In this document: in pieces, positions 9,847 to 17,190 of the stretch | Numbering within the stretch: position 1 is the stretch's first letter | How the letters are laid out: every line of letters starts with the position of its first letter | Source of the DNA: Brotaphodocola catenula | GTDB lineage: Bacteria; Bacillota; Clostridia; Lachnospirales; Lachnospiraceae | Assembly: GCA_020686985.1 (NCBI GenBank) | Contig: JAJEPU010000035.1 | Coordinates: forward strand, 1-35,483 | Length of the DNA stretch: 35,483 nucleotides | Direction of reading: 5' to 3' | The notes under the pieces: model-generated | What the model saw: only the letters and a program-made list of their open reading frames with translations | Told to the model about the DNA's origin: nothing | Databases searched by the model: none | Position numbers and translations under genes: made by a program

Positions 9847-10630
9847 TTCTATTCCATCCGTTTTTAGGCATCACTTCCAGCATCCATTGACTGTCACCTA
9901 ATTCAAAAGTATATGTAACAGGATCAATCATTTCCACACCTGAGCCATACACTTCTTTGTATGTTTCATCCCACGGTGCAATATTTTTGGACAACTTATA
10001 TTCATAGCCAAAATCGGAAAGAGACTTTATAGAATCAGCGAATATATCTGGTACACGAATAATTACAATTGTAAATCCCCAAAATGTCCTTTCGCCGTTT
10101 TTCTGCTCCAGATACACTGGATTTCTTACAGCGATCCCCATTCCACCCTGTTTCAGGGAAAACGGTCCCTGCATGGTTATCACATCATTGTCTCTGGCAT
10201 AACAAGATATCTTTCCTCGTTCTTTATCATGAATAAGATCTATCTTTCCAGTTTCATTTCCGGCTTCCGGGTAAATCTCAGCCACTACACCGTCTGGTGC
10301 GATCTGAATACTCTGGATATAATCTGCCATCATATTCTCCGCAACTTTCGAGAACATAGAAATTTTTCCATTTTTACTAATAACAATCTGTTCAAAAGTA
10401 TTTGTAATATCAATTCCTCTCACAATATCAGCCTTCATATGATCTGCATACGTTACTGCGTTTAATTCAGCTCTTGACCTTATCAAATCCCTTTGACTGC
10501 TATCCGCACAAACGCCTATTTTCACCAGAACAATCAAACCGATAATCAATACAAATACCGGAATCCATAACTCTTTTTTTATCCTAAATGTATTTTTTCG
10601 TTCCTGTGCTGACCTAATTTTCTTCCACAT
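9722..10630 (-). CDS. CHASE-type sensor half of the frameshifted hybrid kinase
   Basis: This 302-residue frame opens with a cytoplasmic stretch and a membrane helix (about residues 21-43). An extracytoplasmic domain of about 210 residues follows, and its composition and ending (SQWMLEVMPKNGW) fit CHASE sensors of hybrid kinases. The part after about residue 267 (LRFINCFAFNW onwards) reads like out-of-frame sequence: the same DNA in the next frame encodes a proper membrane helix and the kinase. The ATG at 10630 has AAAGGAAATAGG upstream. This is the first gene after the c-di-GMP riboswitch at 10827-10889. Removing one A from the AAAA run beside the junction would join the halves smoothly. This may be a real mutation, an assembly error or recoding. 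Confidence 0.8.
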   Translation of the reverse strand: MWKKIRSAQERKNTFRIKKELWIPVFVLIIGLIVLVKIGVCADSSQRDLIRSRAELNAVTYADHMKADIVRGIDITNTFEQIVISKNGKISMFSKVAENMMADYIQSIQIAPDGVVAEIYPEAGNETGKIDLIHDKERGKISCYARDNDVITMQGPFSLKQGGMGIAVRNPVYLEQKNGERTFWGFTIVIIRVPDIFADSIKSLSDFGYEYKLSKNIAPWDETYKEVYGSGVEMIDPVTYTFELGDSQWMLEVMPKNGWNRNEKIYIMGLRFINCFAFNWICFCSYVTAQNTEIGKYSIGIK

Positions 10631-10734
10631 AACCTATTTCCTTTACACCTACGTTTTTATCTGCTCCATTTTTATATTTTAGCGGTCACCAATTATTACC
10701 TGCTTGTTTTAGTTTCCTTTCCTGCGCCGAGTGC

Positions 10735-10784
10735 GCATCCTAGCGGATGCTTTTTTTACATGATAGGATGCAATTTCCTATCAT
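10735..10784 (-). promoter_or_regulatory. Secondary hairpins of the riboswitch leader
   Basis: Two further inverted repeats lie between the terminator and the CHASE kinase. One is ATGATAGGA with TCCTATCAT (10760-10784). The other is GCATCC-TAGC-GGATGC (10735-10750). The first contains, on the minus strand, TGCATCCT, which is complementary to AGGATGCA at the base of the upstream terminator. It could therefore form an alternative antiterminator pairing. Confidence 0.55.
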
Positions 10785-10786
10785 AT

Positions 10787-10815
10787 AAAAAAAGCATTGT
10801 CATTGCAGACAATGC
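10787..10815 (-). terminator. Intrinsic terminator controlled by the c-di-GMP riboswitch
   Basis: On the minus strand a perfect 8-bp stem, GCATTGTC and GACAATGC with a 6-base loop, is followed by seven U residues. It lies 11 nt downstream of the aptamer and before the first kinase gene, the standard place for a transcriptional expression platform. Confidence 0.85.
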
Positions 10816-10826
10816 ATCCTTAACGT

Positions 10827-10889
10827 GGCAACTGGCTACCATTTTACAGGCCCTATAGCTTTGCGTCGCAGACTTTCATCTGTTTTGCC
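10827..10889 (-). promoter_or_regulatory. c-di-GMP-I (GEMM) riboswitch of the kinase operon
   Basis: On the minus strand the element runs from GGCAAAACAG through a GAAA tetraloop hairpin (CAGAT and GTCTG) to the hallmark CGACGCAAAGC. Then come TATAGGG and CCTG, and a 3' block ATGGTAGCCAGTTGCC. The terminal GGCAA can pair with TTGCC to close the aptamer. Class I GEMM elements bind cyclic di-GMP and commonly control motility, adhesion and signalling genes. Here the downstream gene is the CHASE hybrid kinase heading a four-kinase array. Recognition rests on the conserved joining block and on order and spacing; no covariance score was computed. Confidence 0.92.
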
Positions 10890-10931
10890 GATTTTCTTAT
10901 TATAGCTTTTAAGCATGAAAAAACTGGTTTT

Positions 10932-10960
10932 ATTATACTCTAATGCTCTGCTATATACAA
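10932..10960 (-). promoter_or_regulatory. Promoter of the riboswitch-kinase operon
   Basis: On the minus strand TTGTAT (10955-10960) and a perfect TATAAT (10932-10937) are exactly 17 bp apart. The predicted start near 10925 is about 35 nt before the aptamer. A second TATAAT lies closer to the aptamer (about 10897-10902) but has no recognisable -35 box. Confidence 0.7.
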
Positions 10961-11112
10961 GAAAAACATTACCTTTTTAATGCTAAAAAATGATGAGGCA
11001 CATTAATTGCGATGCTGGAGATATCAAAACAACCGGACTTCGGATTTCAGGCACAAAAGACTCCCCCTCTAATTTCTTAGAGAGAGTTCATTTCGGGATA
11101 GTTCTTCTATAC

Positions 11113-11148
11113 AAAAAGCGCCGGAACCACATGGATTCCGACGCCCTT
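11113..11148 (-). terminator. tsf transcription terminator
   Basis: On the minus strand a GC-rich stem (GGCGTCGGAA with TTCCGGCGC, one G-U pair) is followed by a run of five T. It lies about 60 bp past the tsf stop codon. The stretch between it and the kinase operon promoter (about 10961-11112) holds no gene I can support. Confidence 0.8.
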
Positions 11149-11207
11149 TGCTCTTTATCTTTATAAATTCATCTACAAATTTATAAGCTTGAGGAGAATG
11201 AATTAAA

Positions 11208-12146
11208 TTACATTCCCATCTGCTTTGCAACTTCCTCTGCAAAGTTCTCTTCCTTCTTCTCAAGACCCTCACCGGTCTCGAAACGAACGAACTTCTTAAC
11301 ACTGATCTTAGCACCGTTCTCTTTTGCAACCTGTGCAACGTACTGAGCTACGGACTGCTTGCCATCCTCTGCCTTTACGTAAACCTGATCAAGCAGGCAG
11401 ATCTCTTTGAGTTCTTTGTTGATACGACCCTGGATCATACCCTGGATAACCTTCTCCGGCTTAGATGCTTCCTTCGGATCGTTCTGGATCTGAGCCATCA
11501 GGATGCTCTTCTCATGCTCGATGAAGTCAGCGCTAACCTCGTCACGGCTGGTGTACTGCGGACGCAGAGCTGCTGCCTGCATTGCAACGTTTCTAGCCAT
11601 CTCACGAACTGCATCGTTTACTACGTCGGTCTCTACGTCAACCAGAACGCCGATCTTTCCGCCAGCATGGATGTAGGAAGCAACGAAACCGTTCTCCTCC
11701 TCAACCTGCTCGAAACGACGAATGTTCATGTTCTCGCCGATGATAGAGATCTGAGTGGACAGCTCTTCCTTAACGGTCAGAGACGGATCCTTCTCCCACT
11801 TCTCAGCCATGAAGTCGTCCATAGAACCAGCGGTGGTCTTCAGAGCCTGTGCTGCAACATCTGCTGCGAAGGTGCGGAACTTCTCGTTCTTAGCAACGAA
11901 GTCGGTCTCAGCGTTAACCTCAACAACAACTGCCTTCTTCTCGTCAGCGGTCAGATCGGTAACAACGATACCCTCAGCTGCGATACGGCCAGCCTTCTTA
12001 GCTGCACCAGCCAGTCCCTTTTCTCTCAGGAACTCAACTGCCTTGTCCATATCACCGTCGGTAGCTGCAAGTGCTTTCTTGCAGTCCATCATACCAGCAC
12101 CGGTCATCTCTCTTAACTCTTTTACCATTCCTGCGGTAACTGCCAT
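11208..12146 (-). CDS. tsf: Translation elongation factor Ts
   Basis: EF-Ts is the guanine-nucleotide exchange factor that recycles EF-Tu from GDP to GTP in the cytoplasm. The 312-residue product opens with the conserved UBA-like N-terminal domain (VKELREMTGAGMMDCKKAL). It also has the Tu-contacting motif ETDFVAKNEKF near residue 80, and a dimerisation/core region and C-terminal module typical of bacterial EF-Ts. The ATG at 12146 is preceded by GGAGGAGATTACA. It follows rpsB at 154 bp, the universal rpsB-tsf arrangement, and ends at a strong terminator (11113-11148). Confidence 0.97.
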   Translation of the reverse strand: MAVTAGMVKELREMTGAGMMDCKKALAATDGDMDKAVEFLREKGLAGAAKKAGRIAAEGIVVTDLTADEKKAVVVEVNAETDFVAKNEKFRTFAADVAAQALKTTAGSMDDFMAEKWEKDPSLTVKEELSTQISIIGENMNIRRFEQVEEENGFVASYIHAGGKIGVLVDVETDVVNDAVREMARNVAMQAAALRPQYTSRDEVSADFIEHEKSILMAQIQNDPKEASKPEKVIQGMIQGRINKELKEICLLDQVYVKAEDGKQSVAQYVAQVAKENGAKISVKKFVRFETGEGLEKKEENFAEEVAKQMGM

Positions 12147-12178
12147 TGTAATCTCCTCCGTGAATTAAATTTGACGTA

Positions 12179-12275
12179 ACGGTCCACAGAACAAAAGTCC
12201 ATGAACCGTCACAAATGAACGTATATCCAAATCTCTTTATAAGATCTCAGAAATCTCCTCGGAGCTCTGAGATCT
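12179..12275 (-). promoter_or_regulatory. Two hairpins in the rpsB-tsf spacer
   Basis: One stem is AGATCTCAGA with TCTGAGATCT (12242-12275), without a following U-run. The second, ACGGTTC with GGACCGT on the minus strand (12179-12209), lies just upstream of the tsf ribosome binding site. They could tune the ratio of S2 to EF-Ts by partial termination or mRNA processing; this role is inferred. Confidence 0.5.
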
Positions 12276-12300
12276 CATTCAGACACGTCTGTGAAGAGAA

Positions 12301-13035
12301 TTAGTTCTCCTCTACAGCCTCGCCAGCCTCAGCGAACTCAACCTCAGCTGCCTCGCCCTGCTTAGCCTCGATTACAGCGTCAGCCATCTTGGAAACGATC
12401 AGCTTAACAGCTCTGATTGCATCATCGTTACCCGGGATAACGTAATCCAGCTCCTCCGGATCGCAGTTGGTATCAGCGATACCGATCAGCGGAATACCCA
12501 GAGTATGAGCCTCCTGTACACAGATTCTCTCCTTCTTCGGATCTACGATGAAGATTGCATCCGGAAGGTGCTTCATCTCCTTGATACCGCCAAGGTTCTT
12601 CTCAAGCTTCTCCCACTCTTTCTTCAGCTCGATAACTTCCTTCTTCGGCAGTACCTCAAAAGTACCGTCCTCAGACATAGTCTCGATCTCTTTCAGTCTT
12701 GCGATACGGCTCTGGATGGTCTTGAAGTTGGTCATCATACCGCCCAGCCATCTCTCATTTACATAGAACATACCGCAACGCTCAGCCTCGGTACGGATTG
12801 CGTCCTGAGCCTGCTTCTTGGTACCAACGAACAGGATGGTGCCACCGTTTGCAGCAATATCAAATACAGCATTGTAAGCCTCGTCTACTTTGCCAACAGA
12901 CTTCTGAAGATCAATGATGTAGATACCATTTCTCTCGGTGTAGATGTACGGAGCCATTTTCGGGTTCCATCTTCTTGTCTGATGTCCGAAATGAACACCA
13001 GCTTCCAGTAACTGCTTCATAGAAATAACGCTCAT
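12301..13035 (-). CDS. rpsB: 30S ribosomal protein S2
   Basis: This is the 244-residue bacterial S2 protein of the small ribosomal subunit. Recognisable signatures are [22 protein letters not shown] at the N-terminus (split here only by family knowledge), the FVGTKKQAQ segment, [14 protein letters not shown], and [13 protein letters not shown] near the C-terminus. The acidic tail is common in Clostridia. The open frame extends upstream to 13203, but that extension is arginine/lysine-rich leader sequence. ATG 13035 has GGAGG nine bases upstream and gives the standard N-terminus. It is transcribed with tsf from a promoter at 13151-13179. Confidence 0.97.
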   Translation of the reverse strand: MSVISMKQLLEAGVHFGHQTRRWNPKMAPYIYTERNGIYIIDLQKSVGKVDEAYNAVFDIAANGGTILFVGTKKQAQDAIRTEAERCGMFYVNERWLGGMMTNFKTIQSRIARLKEIETMSEDGTFEVLPKKEVIELKKEWEKLEKNLGGIKEMKHLPDAIFIVDPKKERICVQEAHTLGIPLIGIADTNCDPEELDYVIPGNDDAIRAVKLIVSKMADAVIEAKQGEAAEVEFAEAGEAVEEN

Positions 13036-13068
13036 GTTACTACCTCCATTTGGTTTGGTTTTTTTCTT

Positions 13069-13105
13069 CCGCCTGCCTCTTGCACTTCCTCCGGAACCCA
13101 GGCGG
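13069..13105 (-). promoter_or_regulatory. Structured rpsB leader hairpin
   Basis: The rpsB 5' leader carries a 7-bp stem, CCGCCTG with CAGGCGG, enclosing a smaller TTCC-GGA-GGAA hairpin. It lies about 35 nt before the start codon. Its position suits an autoregulatory r-protein leader, but I cannot match it to a named family. Confidence 0.45.
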
Positions 13106-13150
13106 GCACCGCCGTCAGAATCAGCAGACGTGATTTTTGTCAACTTTTTG

Positions 13151-13179
13151 AGTTTATCATATCCTTTCTTATTTGACAA
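13151..13179 (-). promoter_or_regulatory. rpsB-tsf promoter
   Basis: On the minus strand TTGTCA (13174-13179) and TAAACT (13151-13156) are 17 bp apart. The start would be near 13144, leaving about 110 nt of leader before rpsB. A TTGACA further downstream lacks a matching -10 box. Confidence 0.6.
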
Positions 13180-13227
13180 GAGGTTTTTTTCTATTTTTTT
13201 CAAAAATTGAATCCGGAAGGAAAACTC

Positions 13228-13256
13228 TTGACATCACGGCATTTCCGGCGTATACT
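13228..13256 (+). promoter_or_regulatory. Near-consensus sigma-A promoter of the GntR-AEC-GH28 cassette
   Basis: TTGACA (13228-13233) and TATACT (13251-13256) are exactly 17 bp apart. The start would be near 13263, about 85 nt before the GntR gene. Such a strong promoter just upstream of a repressor-type gene suggests negative autoregulation. Confidence 0.8.
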
Positions 13257-13346
13257 TCGAGCAGATTTTTGCTGATATATCAGATGTTTTTCACGCTGTG
13301 TGCACTCATCACGCACACTCATACAGAAAGGATAGATTGAACCGCC

Positions 13347-14033
13347 ATGACAGATTTTTCTAATTTCGACCGCAAAACCCTCGCCTACGAAACACTAAAG
13401 AGACAGATTCTCACCGGCAAACTGCTTCCCGGAACTTTAATCAGTGAGAAATCACTCGCAGAACAACTTGAAATCAGCCGTACCCCCGTCCACGAGGCCG
13501 TTCAGGAACTCGTCCGCGAAAAGCTTCTAAATGTCATGCCACGGCGCGGAACTCTCGTCTCCCCGGTCTCTCTCGAGGATATCCGCCAGCTCTATGAACT
13601 TCGCCGGATTTTAGAGCCCCAGCTTTTGATCCTATCCCTTCCGAATTTAAACCGCACCGAACTCTTAGCCAGCCGTGACTATTATCAGCACTGTGCCTCC
13701 ACGCCCGGAATCGAAAACTCCGAGAGCGACCACGATGCCGATTTCCATCTTTTTCTCTCCGGCGGTTGCAGAAATTCCTACGCGATGAAAATTTTAAAAC
13801 AGCTCATGGAACAAACGCTTCGCATCCGCAGTCTCTCAAACATCTGGGATGAATCGCGCTACCTTCATGCCTGTGAAGAACATATCGCAATCGCAGATGC
13901 CCTGCTCGATAACAATCTTGATGGCGCATGTCAGGCAATGAACCTGCATTTAAACAACTCGGAGGAAGGCTACCGCCGAATGCTCTCTGAAACTCGCACA
14001 AAGGAGGAAGAAGTAAAATGGCTCTGGCAATAA
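13347..14033 (+). CDS. GntR-family transcriptional regulator (FCD subfamily)
   Basis: This 228-residue DNA-binding regulator has an N-terminal winged helix at about residues 10-75 (LISEKSLAEQLEISRTPVHE is the recognition region). A C-terminal all-helical FCD ligand domain occupies about 85-220. The Asp/His residues of the FCD pocket are visible in DADFHLFL, EEHIAIADAL and MNLHLNN. FCD regulators typically respond to organic acids or sugar acids. It is the first gene of a three-gene plus-strand unit and overlaps the AEC transporter gene by 16 nt, so the two are translationally coupled. With GH28 as third gene, a uronate or related sugar acid is a reasonable ligand guess. A weak AGAAAGGAT lies upstream of the ATG at 13347. 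Confidence 0.9.
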   Translation: MTDFSNFDRKTLAYETLKRQILTGKLLPGTLISEKSLAEQLEISRTPVHEAVQELVREKLLNVMPRRGTLVSPVSLEDIRQLYELRRILEPQLLILSLPNLNRTELLASRDYYQHCASTPGIENSESDHDADFHLFLSGGCRNSYAMKILKQLMEQTLRIRSLSNIWDESRYLHACEEHIAIADALLDNNLDGACQAMNLHLNNSEEGYRRMLSETRTKEEEVKWLWQ

Positions 14034-14944
14034 TCACTGCAAAACAGGTGTTTCAGCTCCTACTCATGATTTTAGCAGGTGTCCTCTGCTGTAAGACCGG
14101 CATCTTTAAACCAGCGGAAAAGTCTGTGCTCTCAAATATCCTGATCTATCTCGTTGTCCCGGCAATGGTCATTCACTCCTATCTCGTCGAATTTGACCCT
14201 GCGACCTTTCACAACCTTCTCTCCGCTTTTGTACTCAGCACGCTCGCGCTTCTGATCGGACTGATCTTCGCTTTTCTCGCAACGAGAGGAATCGCAAAGG
14301 AGGATCGCGCAATCATCCGCTTCGCCTGCGGATTTTCCAATGCCGCCTACATGGGATTTCCTCTGATCCGCGCGCTGTTCGGAAGCGAAGGTCTTCTCTA
14401 CGCGAGCGCGTTTGTGACCGTCTTCAACATCCTGCTGTGGACACTCGGCTACGGCATGGTGTCCGGAAAGACACAGATGAAAGAAGTACTTCGCAGCATT
14501 TTCACCTGTCCCTGCATCCTTGCCGTGATCGTCGGACTCATCCTGTATCTCGGGCGGATTCCGGTTCCGGAGCTTCTCGCAGGTCCAATCGGCACGATCG
14601 GAGATATGAACACTCCGCTCTCGATGCTGATCACCGGTGCGACGATCGCTTCAAGCGATCTCGGACATCTGCTCAAAAATCGCAGTCTCTTTCTCACCCT
14701 CGCCCTGCGCCTCTTCTTCGTGCCCGCTGTGACACTCGCCGTCTTTGCTCTGCTCGGACTGCACGGGACGGTTCCTACGATCGTTCTTCTCCTGGAAGCC
14801 TGCCCCTGCGCGGCGATCACAACCCTGTTTGCCATTCAGTTTCACCACGACGAGGAGCTTGGTGCGGGAGCAGTCGTCTTCTCCACACTTGCAAGCATCC
14901 TGACACTCCCGGTCTATGCTTTTGTTTTGACGGTTCTTTTATAA
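14018..14944 (+). CDS. AEC-family (auxin efflux carrier-like) permease
   Basis: This 308-residue integral membrane protein has about ten hydrophobic segments in the 5+5 arrangement of the AEC family. The central motif SNAAYMGFPLIRALFG matches the conserved discontinuous-helix region. AEC members in bacteria include malate and other carboxylate permeases. The start at 14018 lies inside the last codons of the GntR gene and has AAGGAGGAAGAAGTAAA in front. Placement between an FCD regulator and a GH28 glycosidase suggests transport of an acidic sugar-derived or carboxylate substrate; this is inference. A second, divergent AEC gene lies at 33163-34080. Confidence 0.88.
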   Translation: MALAIITAKQVFQLLLMILAGVLCCKTGIFKPAEKSVLSNILIYLVVPAMVIHSYLVEFDPATFHNLLSAFVLSTLALLIGLIFAFLATRGIAKEDRAIIRFACGFSNAAYMGFPLIRALFGSEGLLYASAFVTVFNILLWTLGYGMVSGKTQMKEVLRSIFTCPCILAVIVGLILYLGRIPVPELLAGPIGTIGDMNTPLSMLITGATIASSDLGHLLKNRSLFLTLALRLFFVPAVTLAVFALLGLHGTVPTIVLLLEACPCAAITTLFAIQFHHDEELGAGAVVFSTLASILTLPVYAFVLTVLL

Positions 14945-14977
14945 GGTATAACGTTTATTTTTTTAGGAGGAATGGAT

Positions 14978-16138
14978 ATGGAATTAAATAGGAAAATAAA
15001 TAAGGAAAATTTGAAAACCATCCAGAGCTGGATCGATCAGTGCCCGGATGGGGGAACCGTCTCGATCCCTGCCGGAACCTGGCTGAGCGGACCCTTGCAT
15101 TTAAAAAGCAATCTCACACTCTACTTGGAAGAGGGAAGCAAGATTTTATTCAGCAACCGCCCCGAAGACTATCTTCCTGTCGTCTTTACCCGCTGGGAGG
15201 GTGTTGAATGTTTCAACTATTCTCCGCTGATCTACGCAAAGGACTGTGAACACATCACGATCTCCGGTCCGGGAACCCTTGATGGAAACGGAAGCGCATG
15301 GTGGCACTGGAAGAAGCTCCAGCAGAATGCCGCTGACCGGCTGATCTGGGCGGAAAGTCGGGGAATTGCACCAAAAGACCGAATCTTTGCGACCGAAGCG
15401 GATGCCCTACGCCCGTCCTTTATGCAGTTTATCGACTGTCATAATCTGATCCTGCGCGATTTCACGATCACAAACGGACCCCAGTGGACGATTCACCCTG
15501 TCTACTGCTCTGATGTCACTGCCCGCAATCTTACCGTTTTGACGGGGGGTCCGAACACAGACGGTTTTAACCCGGATTCCTGCGAAAATGTCCTGATCGA
15601 GGATTGCACCTTCTCCACCGGCGACGACTGCATCGCAATCAATTCCGGTCTGAATGAGGATGGCTGGCGCGTCAATCGCCTCTGCCGAAACATCGAGATC
15701 CGCAACTGCCATTTCAACGGCGGTCATGCCTCAGTTGCGATCGGAAGCGGAATGTCCGGTGGAATCGAAAATATTCATGTGCACGACTGCGAGATCACGC
15801 AGAGCGAGCGCGGAATCCGTGTCAAATCCATGCGTGGACGGGGCGGATATGTCAAAAACCTGCGTTTTGAGCGAATCACCATGAAGCAGATCGACGAGGA
15901 AGCCATTCAGATCAGCATGAATTACGGCTCAAGCACCTCCATTCCCGCTTCCGACAAGGCTCCTGTATTTGAAGATATTGCATTTTGCGACGTCACCTGC
16001 GCTCACGCCAAACGCGGAATTGAGCTGACCGGTCTCCCGGAAAGTCCTCTGCGAAATGTACACCTGACGCGCTGTGCACTTCGCGGTGATCTCCCGGATA
16101 AGCGAGAATATGTGGAATCCAAAGAAAATGAAGTCTAA
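14978..16138 (+). CDS. Glycoside hydrolase family 28 (polygalacturonase-like), cytoplasmic
   Basis: GH28 enzymes cleave alpha-1,4 galacturonide or rhamnogalacturonan links by an inverting mechanism. This 386-residue protein has the family core: NTDG (Asp195), GDDC (Asp216 and Asp217), GGHASVAIGS (His250, usually GHGS) and the substrate-binding RVK (281-283), set in parallel beta-helix sequence. There is no signal peptide, so it should act inside the cell on imported oligogalacturonides, as exo-acting members do. AGGAGG at 14965-14970 is seven bases from ATG 14978 but only one base from ATG 14972, so 14978 is the likely start. It lies 33 bp after the AEC gene and belongs to the same operon. 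Confidence 0.9.
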   Translation: MELNRKINKENLKTIQSWIDQCPDGGTVSIPAGTWLSGPLHLKSNLTLYLEEGSKILFSNRPEDYLPVVFTRWEGVECFNYSPLIYAKDCEHITISGPGTLDGNGSAWWHWKKLQQNAADRLIWAESRGIAPKDRIFATEADALRPSFMQFIDCHNLILRDFTITNGPQWTIHPVYCSDVTARNLTVLTGGPNTDGFNPDSCENVLIEDCTFSTGDDCIAINSGLNEDGWRVNRLCRNIEIRNCHFNGGHASVAIGSGMSGGIENIHVHDCEITQSERGIRVKSMRGRGGYVKNLRFERITMKQIDEEAIQISMNYGSSTSIPASDKAPVFEDIAFCDVTCAHAKRGIELTGLPESPLRNVHLTRCALRGDLPDKREYVESKENEV

Positions 16139-16210
16139 AGTCAATTATTATTAGGAAAAGTTTCAAGGAACCATACCCCAACGATTAACATAGAGCCTTG
16201 ATATAAAGCA

Positions 16211-16249
16211 AAAAAATCCCACCACAGAACTTTTCCGTGATGGGATTTT
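16211..16249. terminator. Bidirectional terminator between the GH28 gene and codY
   Basis: AAAATCCCA-C-CAC pairs with GTGATGGGATTTT around an 11-base loop. On the minus strand it is followed by a long T-run and so should end codY transcription efficiently. On the plus strand the T-run is short (four), so it is a weaker end for the GH28 operon. Confidence 0.8.
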
Positions 16250-16323
16250 CCTATCTTACTTATCTTATATCGTACTTATTTTTTATTTTTTTATAATTTC
16301 ATTTTCTTAGCGTTTTACCCTAC

Positions 16324-17103
16324 TTAATTCTTTGCAACCTTGATATTCTTAAGCTCATCAAAGACTACATCGTTCAGAACTTTGATATACGTTCCCTTCA
16401 TACCGGAGGAACGAGACTCAATAACGCCTGCACTCTCAAACTTGCGGAGCGCATTGACAATCACGGAACGAGTGATGCCGACACGGTCTGCAATCTTACT
16501 TGCAACAAGGATACCCTCATTTCCGTCAAGCTCCTCAAAGATGTGGGTGATTGCCTCAAGCTCCGAGAACGACAGCGTGCTGATCGCAGACTTCACGATC
16601 TGAATTTTTCTGGTCTCCTCCGCATTCTCCTCGTTGACCGAACGCATCATCTCCAGACCAACTACGGTTGTGCCATACTCGCTCAGAATAATGTCATCGA
16701 TGTCATACTGCTCGTCACACTTGTAGATAAACAGAGTTCCAAGGCGCTCTCCCGCAATATCGATCGGGGTGATAATCGCCTGATATTTCTTGACATTCTC
16801 CTCTGCAAAGCCGAGGGTTGCAAGGTTTACATTCTCCTTTGTGGACAGAATGCTGAGCAGACGCTCATTGAGCATGCGATCTACGAAACCGCCTACCTGG
16901 TCCTCAATCAGCTCCTCAATCTCATCCACACCCGGGCAGAGCCCTACTCCGAGCACTTTTCCCTTCCGGCTGATGACCAGAATGTTGGATGACAAAATCT
17001 CGCTGAGCACTTTGCAGATGTCGTTAAATACGACTTTGTGTGAGTTATTATTATGCAATAACTTGTTGATTTTTCTAGTTTTATCCAGAAGCTGTACGCT
17101 CAT
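16324..17103 (-). CDS. codY: Global transcriptional regulator CodY
   Basis: CodY senses branched-chain amino acids and GTP and represses nutrient-scavenging and virulence genes in Firmicutes. The 259-residue protein has the N-terminal GAF-like ligand domain (starting MSVQLLDKTRKINKLL). A C-terminal winged helix has the near-invariant segment ASKIADRVGITRSVIVNALR (about residues 200-220), followed by ESRSSGMKGTYIKVLN. The frame extends to an ATG at 17121, but the ATG at 17103 lies nine bases from GAGGAGG and gives the family N-terminus. It is downstream of topA, the usual clostridial position, with its own promoter at 17161-17189. Confidence 0.97.
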   Translation of the reverse strand: MSVQLLDKTRKINKLLHNNNSHKVVFNDICKVLSEILSSNILVISRKGKVLGVGLCPGVDEIEELIEDQVGGFVDRMLNERLLSILSTKENVNLATLGFAEENVKKYQAIITPIDIAGERLGTLFIYKCDEQYDIDDIILSEYGTTVVGLEMMRSVNEENAEETRKIQIVKSAISTLSFSELEAITHIFEELDGNEGILVASKIADRVGITRSVIVNALRKFESAGVIESRSSGMKGTYIKVLNDVVFDELKNIKVAKN

Positions 17104-17160
17104 TTCAAAAAACCTCCTCAATTATCTGTATTTCTGCCACGATACCGATTTGCTGATTAA

Positions 17161-17189
17161 ATCTTAGCACGATACACAAATAATAACAA
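17161..17189 (-). promoter_or_regulatory. codY promoter with extended -10
   Basis: On the minus strand TTGTTA (17184-17189) and TAAGAT (17161-17166) are 17 bp apart. A TG dinucleotide precedes the -10 box by one base (TGCTAAGAT). The predicted start is about 50 nt before the codY ATG. Confidence 0.6.
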
Positions 17190-17190
17190 G

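Noticed and set aside
11069-11338. 89-residue frame overlapping the tsf 3' end
   Set aside because: It is composed mainly of tsf and terminator sequence in another frame, with an Arg-rich composition typical of shadow frames.
16139-16323. Possible small gene between GH28 and codY
   Set aside because: Only a terminator is supported; the remaining bases have frequent stops and no ribosome binding site.
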